NCBI GenBank assembly: GCA_023129805.1
Contig: JAGMBK010000024.1
Location: forward strand, 1 to 17,051
DNA: 17,051 nt
Reading direction: 5' to 3'
DNA from: Candidatus Zixiibacteriota bacterium
GTDB lineage: Bacteria; Zixibacteria; MSB-5A5; SM1-73
Below the pieces are notes generated by a model. The model saw nothing but the letters and a program-made list of their open reading frames with translations. It did no database searches and was not told the DNA's origin. How positions within the stretch are numbered: the first letter of the stretch is position 1; each line of letters starts with the position of its first letter. Of the stretch, positions 6,546 to 13,293 are shown in pieces. The position numbers and the translations under genes are program-made.

Positions 6546-7628
6546 TCATGAAGCGGCAAGTTGAGGCTCTTCTGCGACCTTTTCCAGCACCATCTGTTTT
6601 TCTTTGAAATGCTGGTTTAAATCTTTAAGCGTGATCCATCCCCCACAGGTCACACCCAGGTAAGTGACGAAAAACCTCCACAGAACGGCAAATACCGGTA
6701 AATAGCCAGTAGGGATAATGGTGGACATTAAGGAAACCGAGCTGATCTCAGCGATTCCACTGGCTCCCGGGGTGGGGGAAAAATACAGGATAAAGAACTG
6801 GATGATCTGAAGATACATCACCTGCATGAAATTCACGTCCAGCCCCAAACCCTTTATGATCACATAAGCAATAAGATATTTATTAAAATAGAGCAAGATG
6901 GTCAAAAGGAAGCTGGCAAACAGAATTAGCTTTTCCTTATGAAAGAAATGTTGCAGATAGAACCGAAGTTGAACCACCTGGTCTTTAAACTTCTCCAATA
7001 TCCTCTTTTGCTTCTTTTTGTCTTTTTTCCAGATCATCTCCGTGATCTTAGAGAAGATCCTAAATAAAAAACTCAGGGATTCGGGCTTTATCAGCATAAA
7101 TGCCACCGCCAAACAGACTACTGAAAATACCAGAAAGCTATATCGAATCAGATAAGCAAGACCTCTGGCGAACATCCCCCCATCGGTGAAAAAGAAAACC
7201 ACAAGGAAGGTGAGTAAAAAGAAAAAGAGTGAGCAGAAAAAATTAATCACGCCGACCGACATGGCGCCGGAAAGCGGAACCCCCCGTCGATTGAGAATAT
7301 ATAGCTGTGCTGGGCCACCTCCAGTGTTGAAAGGCGTAACTGCGGCAACAAATATATTAGCTAAGTTGGCTTTAACGCAATCAAGAAGGCGGATCTTTTT
7401 CAAAATCTCTTTGGTGAAAAATACATAGATACGCAAGCCTCCCAGAAAGAAGTCCACCAGAACCAAAAAGAATGCCAAAAGCAAAAATTCAGCTTTAAAC
7501 GACTGCAAAGCTTTAAGGCTTTCCCCTGTGGTGGTGAAGAAAAATATCGTGGCAAAACCCAGCAGGCTCAAAAGGATAAACAGCCTGAAGCCTTTGATTA
7601 TGTGTTTTTTATCAAAAATCAGATCCAT
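6546..7628 (-). CDS. Flippase-like / LPG synthase TM-domain membrane protein
   Basis: This is a 360-residue polytopic inner-membrane protein of the lysylphosphatidylglycerol synthase TM / UPF0104 (YbhN-like) family, with about eight hydrophobic segments. Two family motifs are clear: 'TPFNTGGGPAQLY' in the first third and 'FSPTPGASGIAE' in the last third. Members are thought to move or modify lipids or lipid-linked glycans; the catalytic aminoacyltransferase half of MprF is absent. I start it at ATG 7626-7628 (MDLIFDKKHIIKGF). The longer frame to 7766 adds 46 soluble, non-conserved-looking residues and overlaps the upstream gene by 155 bases, whereas this start overlaps by only 17. The upstream radical SAM gene and this gene form a coupled pair, suggesting the radical SAM product acts in the same envelope pathway. 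Confidence 0.85.
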   Translation of the reverse strand: MDLIFDKKHIIKGFRLFILLSLLGFATIFFFTTTGESLKALQSFKAEFLLLAFFLVLVDFFLGGLRIYVFFTKEILKKIRLLDCVKANLANIFVAAVTPFNTGGGPAQLYILNRRGVPLSGAMSVGVINFFCSLFFFLLTFLVVFFFTDGGMFARGLAYLIRYSFLVFSVVCLAVAFMLIKPESLSFLFRIFSKITEMIWKKDKKKQKRILEKFKDQVVQLRFYLQHFFHKEKLILFASFLLTILLYFNKYLIAYVIIKGLGLDVNFMQVMYLQIIQFFILYFSPTPGASGIAEISSVSLMSTIIPTGYLPVFAVLWRFFVTYLGVTCGGWITLKDLNQHFKEKQMVLEKVAEEPQLAAS

Positions 7629-8748
7629 TTCTGTGCCCGTTTCCTGAGAGGATTCTGGCCAAAGTGTTCTTTGCGCCGTTCCAGGTATAGAAGCATTCCA
7701 CCTCCCCTCTACAGCCATACCAGCAATCCTTGCACCTGTTTTCTCTTTGTTTTCGGAGAAGTGCATTTTTTAACTCTTCAATCCCAATGGTTCTGATGTT
7801 TCCCACCGGATTTTTTAAATCCTCCACGCACTTGGCTATGTCTCCCTTCTGATCGATGTTGAAAAATAGCCTCCCTGCCTGACAATTGTCGATGCCCTCA
7901 TAGAAAAAATCGTCAAACCTTCTCAGATATTCTAAGCTGGATTTGAAATTGGGATACTTTCTCTTTAGCTTCAGAAGGTGATCGGAGACCTCCTGTGTAA
8001 CTGTATGATCAGAAGTCTCGGCGTCTTCAAGACCGTTTGTTCCGTAGGATCCAAATTCGGACTTTATATTGGCGTATGGCTGAAGGGTAAATTCCGCCCC
8101 CATCTTTTTTGCAAAAATTATGAGCTTTTCGATCTCATCTATATTTTCCTTAAGAAGCACAGCAGTAATGTTTATCTTTTGAAGTTTATTTTTTCTTGCG
8201 TCCACAAAATATTTCACCGCGGCAACCGCTCTTTTGAAAGCTCCTTCTTTGCCCCGATTTTCATCATGTTTTTTCTCATCGGCAAAATCTAAGGAGACCA
8301 CTGCCCCCATAAGTCCGGCCCCAAAAAGCCTTTTAGCCTTTTCCGGTGTAACCAACCATCCGTTGCTGGTTATAAATGGAAAGTGATAAGAAGAGACGGC
8401 ATTAACTATTTCGGGTAAATCTTTTCTGATCAAGGGTTCTCCGCCGGCTAGGGAGACAAACATGGGGCCGATTTTCTTTAGTTTCCTTGCGCCCAGAGCG
8501 AAATCAGAGGCGGAAAGCTCCTCCTCCTTTCTGGTATTCATCTTCCAGTAGCCGCAAAAGGAGCAACGGAAGTTACACCGATAGGTTACTTGCCAGGAAC
8601 AATAAAGGGGGACTTTTGATAGGTAGGAAAAGGCTAAGTCAAGCGACTTTCTATAAATACCAGCATGGGCCACTGGAAATTTCCTTTCCAGTCTCAGGAT
8701 CCAATCCGACACAAATCTTCCGAACTTCCATGAATGTAAGAAGATCAA
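7612..8748 (-). CDS. Radical SAM/SPASM domain protein
   Basis: The core reads 'CSWQVTYRCNFRCSFCGYW', with the radical SAM cluster motif Cx3Cx2C at residues 58, 62 and 65. GGEP follows at 102-105 (SLAGGEPLIRKDLPEI). A second cysteine group (NCQAGRL, AKCVEDL, CKDCWYGCRGEVEC) forms a C-terminal SPASM-type cluster domain. The family makes radical-based changes to peptides, lipids or small metabolites; the substrate is not readable here. The TTG at 8748 is the longest start and has no ribosome binding site. A GTG at 8710-8712 has GGAAG four bases upstream and lies after a promoter-like TTGACA (8757-8762), so it may be the real start and would remove 12 residues. The 3' end overlaps the flippase-like gene by 17 bases. 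Confidence 0.87.
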   Translation of the reverse strand: MIFLHSWKFGRFVSDWILRLERKFPVAHAGIYRKSLDLAFSYLSKVPLYCSWQVTYRCNFRCSFCGYWKMNTRKEEELSASDFALGARKLKKIGPMFVSLAGGEPLIRKDLPEIVNAVSSYHFPFITSNGWLVTPEKAKRLFGAGLMGAVVSLDFADEKKHDENRGKEGAFKRAVAAVKYFVDARKNKLQKINITAVLLKENIDEIEKLIIFAKKMGAEFTLQPYANIKSEFGSYGTNGLEDAETSDHTVTQEVSDHLLKLKRKYPNFKSSLEYLRRFDDFFYEGIDNCQAGRLFFNIDQKGDIAKCVEDLKNPVGNIRTIGIEELKNALLRKQRENRCKDCWYGCRGEVECFYTWNGAKNTLARILSGNGHRNGSDF

Positions 8749-8762
8749 TTCTTATTTGTCAA
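8733..8762 (-). promoter_or_regulatory. Possible promoter of the radical SAM/flippase pair
   Basis: On the - strand a perfect -35 box TTGACA (8757-8762) is followed by weak -10 candidates: TTACAT (8734-8739, 17-bp spacer) or TACATT (8733-8738, 18-bp spacer). If used, the transcript would start near 8726 and only the GTG at 8712 could serve as start. The rest of the gap to 8991 has a weak stem (TTCAAGC at 8939-8945, GCTTGAA at 8953-8959) after the peroxiredoxin gene, without a T-tract. Confidence 0.35.
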
Positions 8763-8991
8763 GGGAAAAAGAAGGGGCTATTAAAAAGATGGATACAATC
8801 CTTTGTGTGTCATCAGGTTAAAACCAGCGTAGGCTATAGAACGACGAGGTGGCCGCCCAGTTGGGCGAAAAAACTTGAAGACTTCACGTCCTTCGCTTTA
8901 TGAAGAGATTGAAACAAAGTGTTGAGATTTCTATTTATTTCAAGCACACTTAGCTTGAACTTTCATTGGACCATCGCATCTTCTGACCCGT

Positions 8992-9492
8992 TCAACTCAA
9001 CTTATCCAGCTCGCATAGCAATTCTTCGGTATTGAATTTTTCGGATGGTCGGGTATAGACTTTTCTGAAGCGAATAATTCCCATTTTGTCCACCAGAAAG
9101 ATGGCGGGGTAAAGATTTCCCTCTTCTGACTCACTTGCCTGTACCCCATATTGCTGGGTCACTGGTGGAGCCGGGGGATCAAACCTGAGGTCACTTTCAA
9201 TTTTCAAAATGGGGAACCGTATTTTTTCCTCCTCTTTTATCCGATGAGAGACCCACCTTTCATCCTGGGTGAATGACAACACTTCTGTCTCTTTCAGTTG
9301 GATGCGGTCATAAAAACGATTTAACTCATCCAAGCAATCCAAACAAAACCAGCTTCTTTTGCCAGGACAAAAGAAGAGGAGAAGATTCTTCTGTCCCCGA
9401 AAATCAGAAAGTCTGAGCTTCCTACCTTCTGAATCTTTGAGCACAAAATCGGGCGCAAAGAACCCCACCCCTATGCGATTGACGTTCTCCAT
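8992..9492 (-). CDS. Peroxiredoxin-like (AhpC/TSA family) protein
   Basis: This 166-residue thioredoxin-fold protein opens with the typical 'APDFVLKDSEGRKLRLSDFRG' region. The catalytic loop is P43-x3-S47-x2-C50 (FCPGKRSWFCLDC), matching the peroxiredoxin PxxxT/SxxC pattern with C50 as peroxidatic cysteine. C53 and C42 nearby could act as resolving partners. A later strand 'YPAIFLVDKMGIIRFRKVY' fits the family. It probably reduces hydroperoxides or acts as a thiol oxidoreductase in the cytoplasm. I start it at ATG 9490-9492, which has AGGA about ten bases upstream and sits 32 bases after the cupin stop. The longer frame to 9603 would overlap the cupin gene by 79 bases and adds residues unlike the family. 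Confidence 0.8.
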   Translation of the reverse strand: MENVNRIGVGFFAPDFVLKDSEGRKLRLSDFRGQKNLLLFFCPGKRSWFCLDCLDELNRFYDRIQLKETEVLSFTQDERWVSHRIKEEEKIRFPILKIESDLRFDPPAPPVTQQYGVQASESEEGNLYPAIFLVDKMGIIRFRKVYTRPSEKFNTEELLCELDKLS

Positions 9493-9524
9493 ACTCTGCT
9501 TTCCTGCAAAATTGGCAAACGCTT

Positions 9525-9842
9525 TTAGGCAAACTCGCTTTGTAGGCCCTGTTTTTCGAAAATCATCACGAAGGCTTTCTTTTTTGCCTTGGATTTGTGC
9601 CACCTCTTCTTGGAGACCAAAAGGCCTTCTCCCGCTTTTAAAGTTACAGTCTCTTTGTCCAGTTCGATTTCGATCTCCCCGGAGATCACATAGAAAAACT
9701 CATCATACGGGTGTCTATGTTTCCTGTAGTCCCCTTCAAAAAGGCCCAAAAACACATGGGAACCATTCACATTAACCAGATGAAATGGGGTGTAGGGTTT
9801 TTTGATCTTTTCAGCTTTCTTCAAGACATTTATTTTAGGCAT
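9525..9842 (-). CDS. Small cupin domain protein
   Basis: This is a 105-residue single-domain cupin. Motif 1 is 'GDYRKHRHPYDEFFYVISGE', with metal ligands H42, H44 and E48. Motif 2 is 'LKAGEGLLVSKKRWHKS', with H82. All four ligands of a mononuclear cupin are therefore present. Small cupins of this kind bind a metal and often serve as dioxygenases, isomerases or ligand sensors; the substrate is unknown. The ATG has a strong ribosome binding site (GGAGGGATGA before the start). The peroxiredoxin gene follows 32 bases downstream on the same strand, and the two probably share the promoter at 9889-9917. Confidence 0.85.
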   Translation of the reverse strand: MPKINVLKKAEKIKKPYTPFHLVNVNGSHVFLGLFEGDYRKHRHPYDEFFYVISGEIEIELDKETVTLKAGEGLLVSKKRWHKSKAKKKAFVMIFEKQGLQSEFA

Positions 9843-9888
9843 TCATCCCTCCGTTTGGAAATAATGAGCTCATCCCAACAGGATACAG

Positions 9889-9918
9889 AAAATAATTCTA
9901 TTTGTCTAATTTGACAAA
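9889..9918 (-). promoter_or_regulatory. Promoter with inverted repeat before cupin-peroxiredoxin
   Basis: On the - strand TTGTCA (9912-9917) and TATTTT (9889-9894) are 17 bases apart, a plausible sigma70 promoter about 45 bases before the cupin start. An inverted repeat TTTGTC-N6-GACAAA (9901-9918) covers the -35 box and could be an operator. The gap from here to 9968 shows no other feature. Confidence 0.45.
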
Positions 9919-9968
9919 GGGCTCGACAACGCCAGCAAGTACAGTTTAGGCCATTCAATTGATACCTC

Positions 9969-10655
9969 TCAAATTACCAACGACTTTCCTCCATAATCAC
10001 AATTTTCAAGCAATACGCAACTCTCACACCAGGGATTTGTTGCCTTGCAGATGTTTCTCCCATGCTCAATCAAATTTAGATGAAATTGATAGATCAGATT
10101 CTCGGGAACAAGCTTTTCCAATATCACCTCCGCCTTTTTGGCATCCGCCTTTTGGGGAACCAAGCCCAATCTCTTGGAGACTCTCAACACATGTGTATCT
10201 ACCGGCATGGCGGGTCTTCTTAGAGAAAAAAGCAAAACACAGGCGACAGTTTTTTCTCCCACACCCTTGAAGCTTCTCAGGTATGCTTTGATCCTGTCCG
10301 TTCGCCATCTTTTCAGAAAACTCAGGTCCAGATTGCGATTCTCTTCATATATCTGATTAAGAATGTCTTTAATTCTTTTGGCTTTGATATCCGCCAGTCC
10401 CCCTGATCTTATGGCACCGGCAACACTTCTTTTGTTGGCTTTTCTGACATCGTCCCATGTTGTGAACTTCGATCTTAGGTTAAAATATGCTCTATGACTG
10501 TTGTGATCTGAGGTGTTCTGGGAGAGAATGGTGGCGATCAGCTCAGAAAGAGGATTGGCATGAACTTTCCATCTCTTTCTTCCATAGAGTTTTCCCAATT
10601 TCAGCGAAAGATTTTTTATTCTTTTTTGTAAATCTTTTTCCATCAAATTTTTCAT
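9969..10655 (-). CDS. nth: Endonuclease III (DNA glycosylase/AP lyase)
   Basis: The 228-residue protein is a HhH-GPD base-excision repair glycosylase that removes oxidised pyrimidines and nicks the abasic site. The helix-hairpin-helix 'LRSFKGVGEKTVACVLL' contains the catalytic Lys135. The catalytic Asp153 is in 'MPVDTHVLRVSKRLGL'. The C-terminal [4Fe-4S] loop is complete: C203-x6-C210-x2-C213-x5-C219 (CKATNPWCESCVLLENC). The length matches the bacterial family. Two starts are possible, ATG 10655 directly after GAGAGGG, or ATG 10643 twelve bases further; the second spacing is also poor, so the choice is open. The leader back to the promoter at 10821-10849 is about 160 bases, indicating a single-gene transcript. 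Confidence 0.92.
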   Translation of the reverse strand: MKNLMEKDLQKRIKNLSLKLGKLYGRKRWKVHANPLSELIATILSQNTSDHNSHRAYFNLRSKFTTWDDVRKANKRSVAGAIRSGGLADIKAKRIKDILNQIYEENRNLDLSFLKRWRTDRIKAYLRSFKGVGEKTVACVLLFSLRRPAMPVDTHVLRVSKRLGLVPQKADAKKAEVILEKLVPENLIYQFHLNLIEHGRNICKATNPWCESCVLLENCDYGGKSLVI

Positions 10656-10820
10656 CCCTCTCTGTCTTATGGAGAGAAGCAGAGGTGAGAAGTTTCAATC
10701 TACTCAACGTTTGTTTGTGTTGGGGCAGGGGTTAAACCCGTTAGTGTCCCCAAATTTGCCTATGTCTTTCAACAAGTTAGCAAAAGTTTTTGTTTCGAAT
10801 GTGCCATTGCCTCCTATTAT

Positions 10821-10849
10821 ATTATATGTGCCATAAAACAATTTGTCAA
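10821..10849 (-). promoter_or_regulatory. Consensus sigma70 promoter upstream of nth
   Basis: On the - strand TTGACA (10844-10849), a 17-base spacer and TATAAT (10821-10826) give a perfect consensus promoter. Transcription would start near 10814. That places AGGAGG at the very 5' end of the RNA, followed by ATG at 10805-10807 and a 12-codon frame (MAHSKQKLLLTC). The 9-mer ATGTGCCAT occurs at 10799-10807 and 10826-10834 and inverted at 10859-10867, so it brackets the promoter and could be a binding site. The rest of the gap 10656-10798 contains no other gene I can support. Confidence 0.7.
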
Positions 10850-10858
10850 GGAGGATAT

Positions 10859-11242
10859 ATGGCACATTTGTCCAAACGATTCCGTCCCGCAAGAAGCGGG
10901 AACGTTCTCAGAGACGGTTTCAGAGAGTTTCATAGTTACAAAAACATCCACACGCTTTGGAGCTTTCTCCCCATAGAAACCCTTAGGGCCCTCATAAAGA
11001 AACACCAAGCCGACAAGTGGGTTCATACACTTTTCACTTTTCCTATGGATCCAAATTCGGACAATTTGATTAAACTCCACATTCTAATGCATCTTTTAAA
11101 ACCTAAACACACCAGCCTAAGAGCCATAGTGAGATGCGTATGCATTCATACGAATTCTCTGACAATGTTCTTATTTAAAAGCTTCACTGGTTTGACTTCT
11201 CTCTCCCGGAATGGATTCTCCAAAGATAGGCATACTGTATGA
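10859..11242 (+). CDS. Hypothetical ORF, possibly a decayed transposase N-terminus
   Basis: This 127-codon + strand frame has a good ribosome binding site (AAGGAGG at 10848-10854) before ATG 10859 and is the only + strand candidate between - strand genes. A middle stretch ('SFLPIETLRALIKKHQADKW', then 'SLRAIVRCV') vaguely recalls the N-terminal region of IS4-type (DUF4372-like) transposases. The match is from memory and weak. The last 40 residues look unlike protein, and the frame contains a GC-rich palindrome of the local repeat type (10882-10898). No terminal inverted repeats or catalytic DDE region are present, so at most a fragment remains. It may also be non-coding. Its start codon lies in an inverted repeat (10826-10835 with 10858-10867), which could hide it in the RNA. 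Confidence 0.3.
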   Translation: MAHLSKRFRPARSGNVLRDGFREFHSYKNIHTLWSFLPIETLRALIKKHQADKWVHTLFTFPMDPNSDNLIKLHILMHLLKPKHTSLRAIVRCVCIHTNSLTMFLFKSFTGLTSLSRNGFSKDRHTV

Positions 11243-11267
11243 AACCTCCTTTTTTAATTTAAGACCA

Positions 11268-11292
11268 TAGGGGTCGATGAATCGAGCCCCTA
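11268..11292. repeat. Hairpin overlapping the ispG stop codon
   Basis: TAGGGGTCGAT (11268-11278) pairs with ATCGAGCCCCTA (11281-11292), with one G-T pair and one bulged A. The right arm contains the ispG stop codon. No T-tract follows on the - strand, so this is listed as a dispersed hairpin repeat rather than a terminator. Confidence 0.6.
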
Positions 11293-12360
11293 CAGATCCC
11301 TAGGCTTTATCAAATCCTGCACCATATCCAGAAGTGCTTCAACCAAATCTTTTTCCTTAGCTTTTCCTATAACCTTGCCTTTGCGAAACAGAAGACCGTA
11401 TCCCTTTCCCCCGGCGATTCCTACGTCCGCATCTTTTGCTTCTCCCGGACCATTTACCACGCATCCCATAACGGCTATCCTAAGGGGCACACGAATATTC
11501 CTAACTTTTCGCTCCACCTTTTTGGTCATGGAGATTATGTCGATCTCACATCTTCCGCAGGTGGGGCAGGAGATGATGGTAGGTCCATGTTCCCTTAAGT
11601 TCAAAGATTTCAAAATCTCATATCCCACCTTTACCTCTTCGATCGGATCACCGGTCAGAGAGACCCGAATAGTATCGCCGATGCCAGAAGCCAAGAGTAT
11701 CCCGATTCCTAAAGCTGACCTGACAGAGCCAGACAGAGGCAATCCCGCCTCGGTTATGCCCAGATGCAAAGGATAGTTTGTCCTCTTCGAGATAAGTTGA
11801 TAAGCTTGCACCGTGGTGGGCACATCAAAGGACTTCAGTGAGATCACTATATCATCAAAATTCAGATGTTCTAAGAGTCTCACCTGCCTTAAAGCCGCCT
11901 CCACTAACGCGGGCGGAGATGCCTTTTTGTATTTGGCTAAAAGATCGCGAGGAAGCGAGCCTGCATTTACCCCCACCCGAATAGGAATTCTTCGATCCGA
12001 TGCCGCCTTGACAATCTGTTTGACCTTCCATTCTGCTCCGATGTTTCCGGGATTGATTCGGAGCTTATCCACACCCGAATCTATTGCCTTGAGTGCCAGT
12101 CGGTAATCAAAATGAATATCAGCCACTAATGGGATTTCGATTTCCCTTTTGATCTTAGATAAAGCTGAGGCGGCTTTTGTGTCCGGCACAGCTACCCTTA
12201 TGATATCGCATCCAGCGTTTTGCAGTTTTTTAATTTGTTTTATGGTGGCGGAAACGTGGCGGGTATCGGTTTTGGTCATCGACTGGACGGAGATAGGCGC
12301 CCCTCCACCGATCGGTACTTTGCCCGCCCATACCTTTTTGGTCTTTTTTCTTTTCATCAC
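11290..12360 (-). CDS. ispG: 4-hydroxy-3-methylbut-2-enyl diphosphate synthase
   Basis: The 356-residue enzyme converts MEcPP to HMBPP in the MEP isoprenoid pathway, using a [4Fe-4S] cluster. The N-terminal TIM barrel is seen from 'GGGAPISVQSMTKTDT' through 'VADIHFDYRLALKA', 'LRINPGNIG', 'IPIRVGVNAGSLP' and 'LGITEAG'. The C-terminal ferredoxin-like domain carries the cluster ligands C265, C268 and C300 and the conserved Glu307 (SCPTCGRCEIDI; MGCVVNGPGEAKD). Length and motif spacing match the short bacterial form without the extra plant/chlamydial domain. The start may be GTG 12360 or the following ATG 12357; neither has a clear ribosome binding site. The hairpin cluster at 12420-12937 separates it from the next gene upstream, so it may have its own promoter there. 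Confidence 0.95.
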   Translation of the reverse strand: MMKRKKTKKVWAGKVPIGGGAPISVQSMTKTDTRHVSATIKQIKKLQNAGCDIIRVAVPDTKAASALSKIKREIEIPLVADIHFDYRLALKAIDSGVDKLRINPGNIGAEWKVKQIVKAASDRRIPIRVGVNAGSLPRDLLAKYKKASPPALVEAALRQVRLLEHLNFDDIVISLKSFDVPTTVQAYQLISKRTNYPLHLGITEAGLPLSGSVRSALGIGILLASGIGDTIRVSLTGDPIEEVKVGYEILKSLNLREHGPTIISCPTCGRCEIDIISMTKKVERKVRNIRVPLRIAVMGCVVNGPGEAKDADVGIAGGKGYGLLFRKGKVIGKAKEKDLVEALLDMVQDLIKPRDL

Positions 12361-12419
12361 GATATAAAGATCAGGCTTAATCTATCAACTGTCAACTTTT
12401 ATTTACGGTTGCAGCAATT

Positions 12420-12457
12420 GTAGGTCCGAAATCCCCCATTTGGGGGTTTCGGACAGA
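12420..12457. repeat. 38-bp hairpin repeat, copy A
   Basis: The block from GTAGGTCCGAAA to TTTCGGACAGA is identical to 12900-12937. GTCCGAAA and CCCCCA pair with TGGGGG and TTTCGGAC, leaving one bulged T and a two-base loop. It lies 60 bases before the ispG start. Confidence 0.85.
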
Positions 12458-12899
12458 ACATTGGAGATTTATAAAACCTCACCCCCTTTTGTTCCCCTTC
12501 AGGGTGTCCTTCGATCCCGAAGATATTCCTTCGACATCCCGCCTTTGGCGGGAGACGAAGTGCAGGACCGAAGGGCAGGATGAATCCTGCCCTATAGATG
12601 AAAAGTAGTTGTCTCCCATAGGGGCGGGAATTCATCCCGCCCCGGAGAATGAGTGTCGGATAGTCTCGCCGCGGGCGGGACATATCCGACCTACGAGTTA
12701 AAAGACCTCTCCCCCTGTGTCCCCTTCAGGGTGAACCCCTCTCCATTTCATGTCGAAGATCCCGCCAACGGCGGTGGTTGAAAATCCCGCCACAGGCGGG
12801 GGAGAGGGGGAAAAGGGGGTGATGTATAAAAAATGTCGGACAGCACCCTCAATGGCGGCATATCCGACATTTAAAAAGTTGAATAATTTAGGTTAGTTC
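12458..12899. repeat. Hairpin cluster between the two 38-bp copies
   Basis: This stretch has no credible gene and is built of palindromes. CCCGCC-TTT-GGCGGG lies at 12538-12552 inside the dispersed repeat shared with 2805-2852 (copy 12526-12574). AGGGCAGGAT/ATCCTGCCCT is at 12572-12593. GGGGCGGGA/TCCCGCCCC is at 12621-12643. GTCGGATA...TATCCGAC is at 12655-12690. CCGCC-AAC-GGCGG is at 12762-12774. CCCGCC-ACA-GGCGGG is at 12786-12800. ATGTCGGA...TCCGACAT is at 12833-12870. The phrase CCCCTTCAGGGTG occurs twice (12494 and 12721). The short - strand ORF starting at 12683 is an effect of these repeats. Confidence 0.75.
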
Positions 12900-12937
12900 G
12901 TAGGTCCGAAATCCCCCATTTGGGGGTTTCGGACAGA
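12900..12937. repeat. 38-bp hairpin repeat, copy B
   Basis: This is an exact second copy of 12420-12457 in the same orientation, 480 bases away. It lies 28 bases past the end of the small unknown gene and could end its transcript, although no T-tract follows. Confidence 0.85.
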
Positions 12938-12965
12938 TAAAATCCTTCAGTTGCGAGGAGCGCAG

Positions 12966-13265
12966 TTAAATCTCCACTTCCTCCTCACCGGTGAAGTTGT
13001 CCACCTGAGCTAAAAGCTCAGTTAGCCTATTTTTGATGGTTTGCTTGATGTTATTGGTCATCTGTTCTGCCTCTTCTGCGCTTTGGCACTTGACCGAGAG
13101 ATTGATCTCGTTCAAGGTGTGTGGTCCCAGACCGTCTGCAGCGAAATCGACGGTGGGCATGCCAAATTTCTCGATTTTTTCTGTCTCGTCATGGCTGAAG
13201 TCCACATTCTCAAAAGAGACAAAATATTCCCCGCCTCTCAGCAGTTTTTTTACCTTTAACCGCAT
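12966..13265 (-). CDS. Conserved-looking 99-residue protein of unknown function
   Basis: I do not recognise a family. The protein is acidic at its C-terminus (FTGEEEVEI), has no signal peptide, membrane segment or cysteine cluster, and has one cysteine. Residues about 15-60 look like beta strands (GEYFVSFENVDFS, PTVDFAADGLGPHTLNEINL). Residues 63-92 look helical (AEEAEQMTNNIKQTIKNRL). The ATG has a clear ribosome binding site (TGGAGG eight to thirteen bases upstream). It starts 28 bases after the radA stop on the same strand, so it is probably co-transcribed with radA. Nothing in the sequence ties it to DNA repair beyond that position. Confidence 0.75.
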   Translation of the reverse strand: MRLKVKKLLRGGEYFVSFENVDFSHDETEKIEKFGMPTVDFAADGLGPHTLNEINLSVKCQSAEEAEQMTNNIKQTIKNRLTELLAQVDNFTGEEEVEI

Positions 13266-13293
13266 CTCTCTACCTCCATTTGAGTGAAATGAT

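Noticed and set aside
8046..8063. 16-base identity GGATCCAAATTCGGAC with 11047-11062
   Set aside because: One copy is in the radical SAM coding region and the flanks do not match; the shared stretch may be chance.
8849..8866. Hairpin CGCCCA/TGGGCG-like with A-run as a terminator
   Set aside because: The A-run follows on the + strand, where no gene ends; on the - strand the T-run precedes the stem, the wrong order for an intrinsic terminator.
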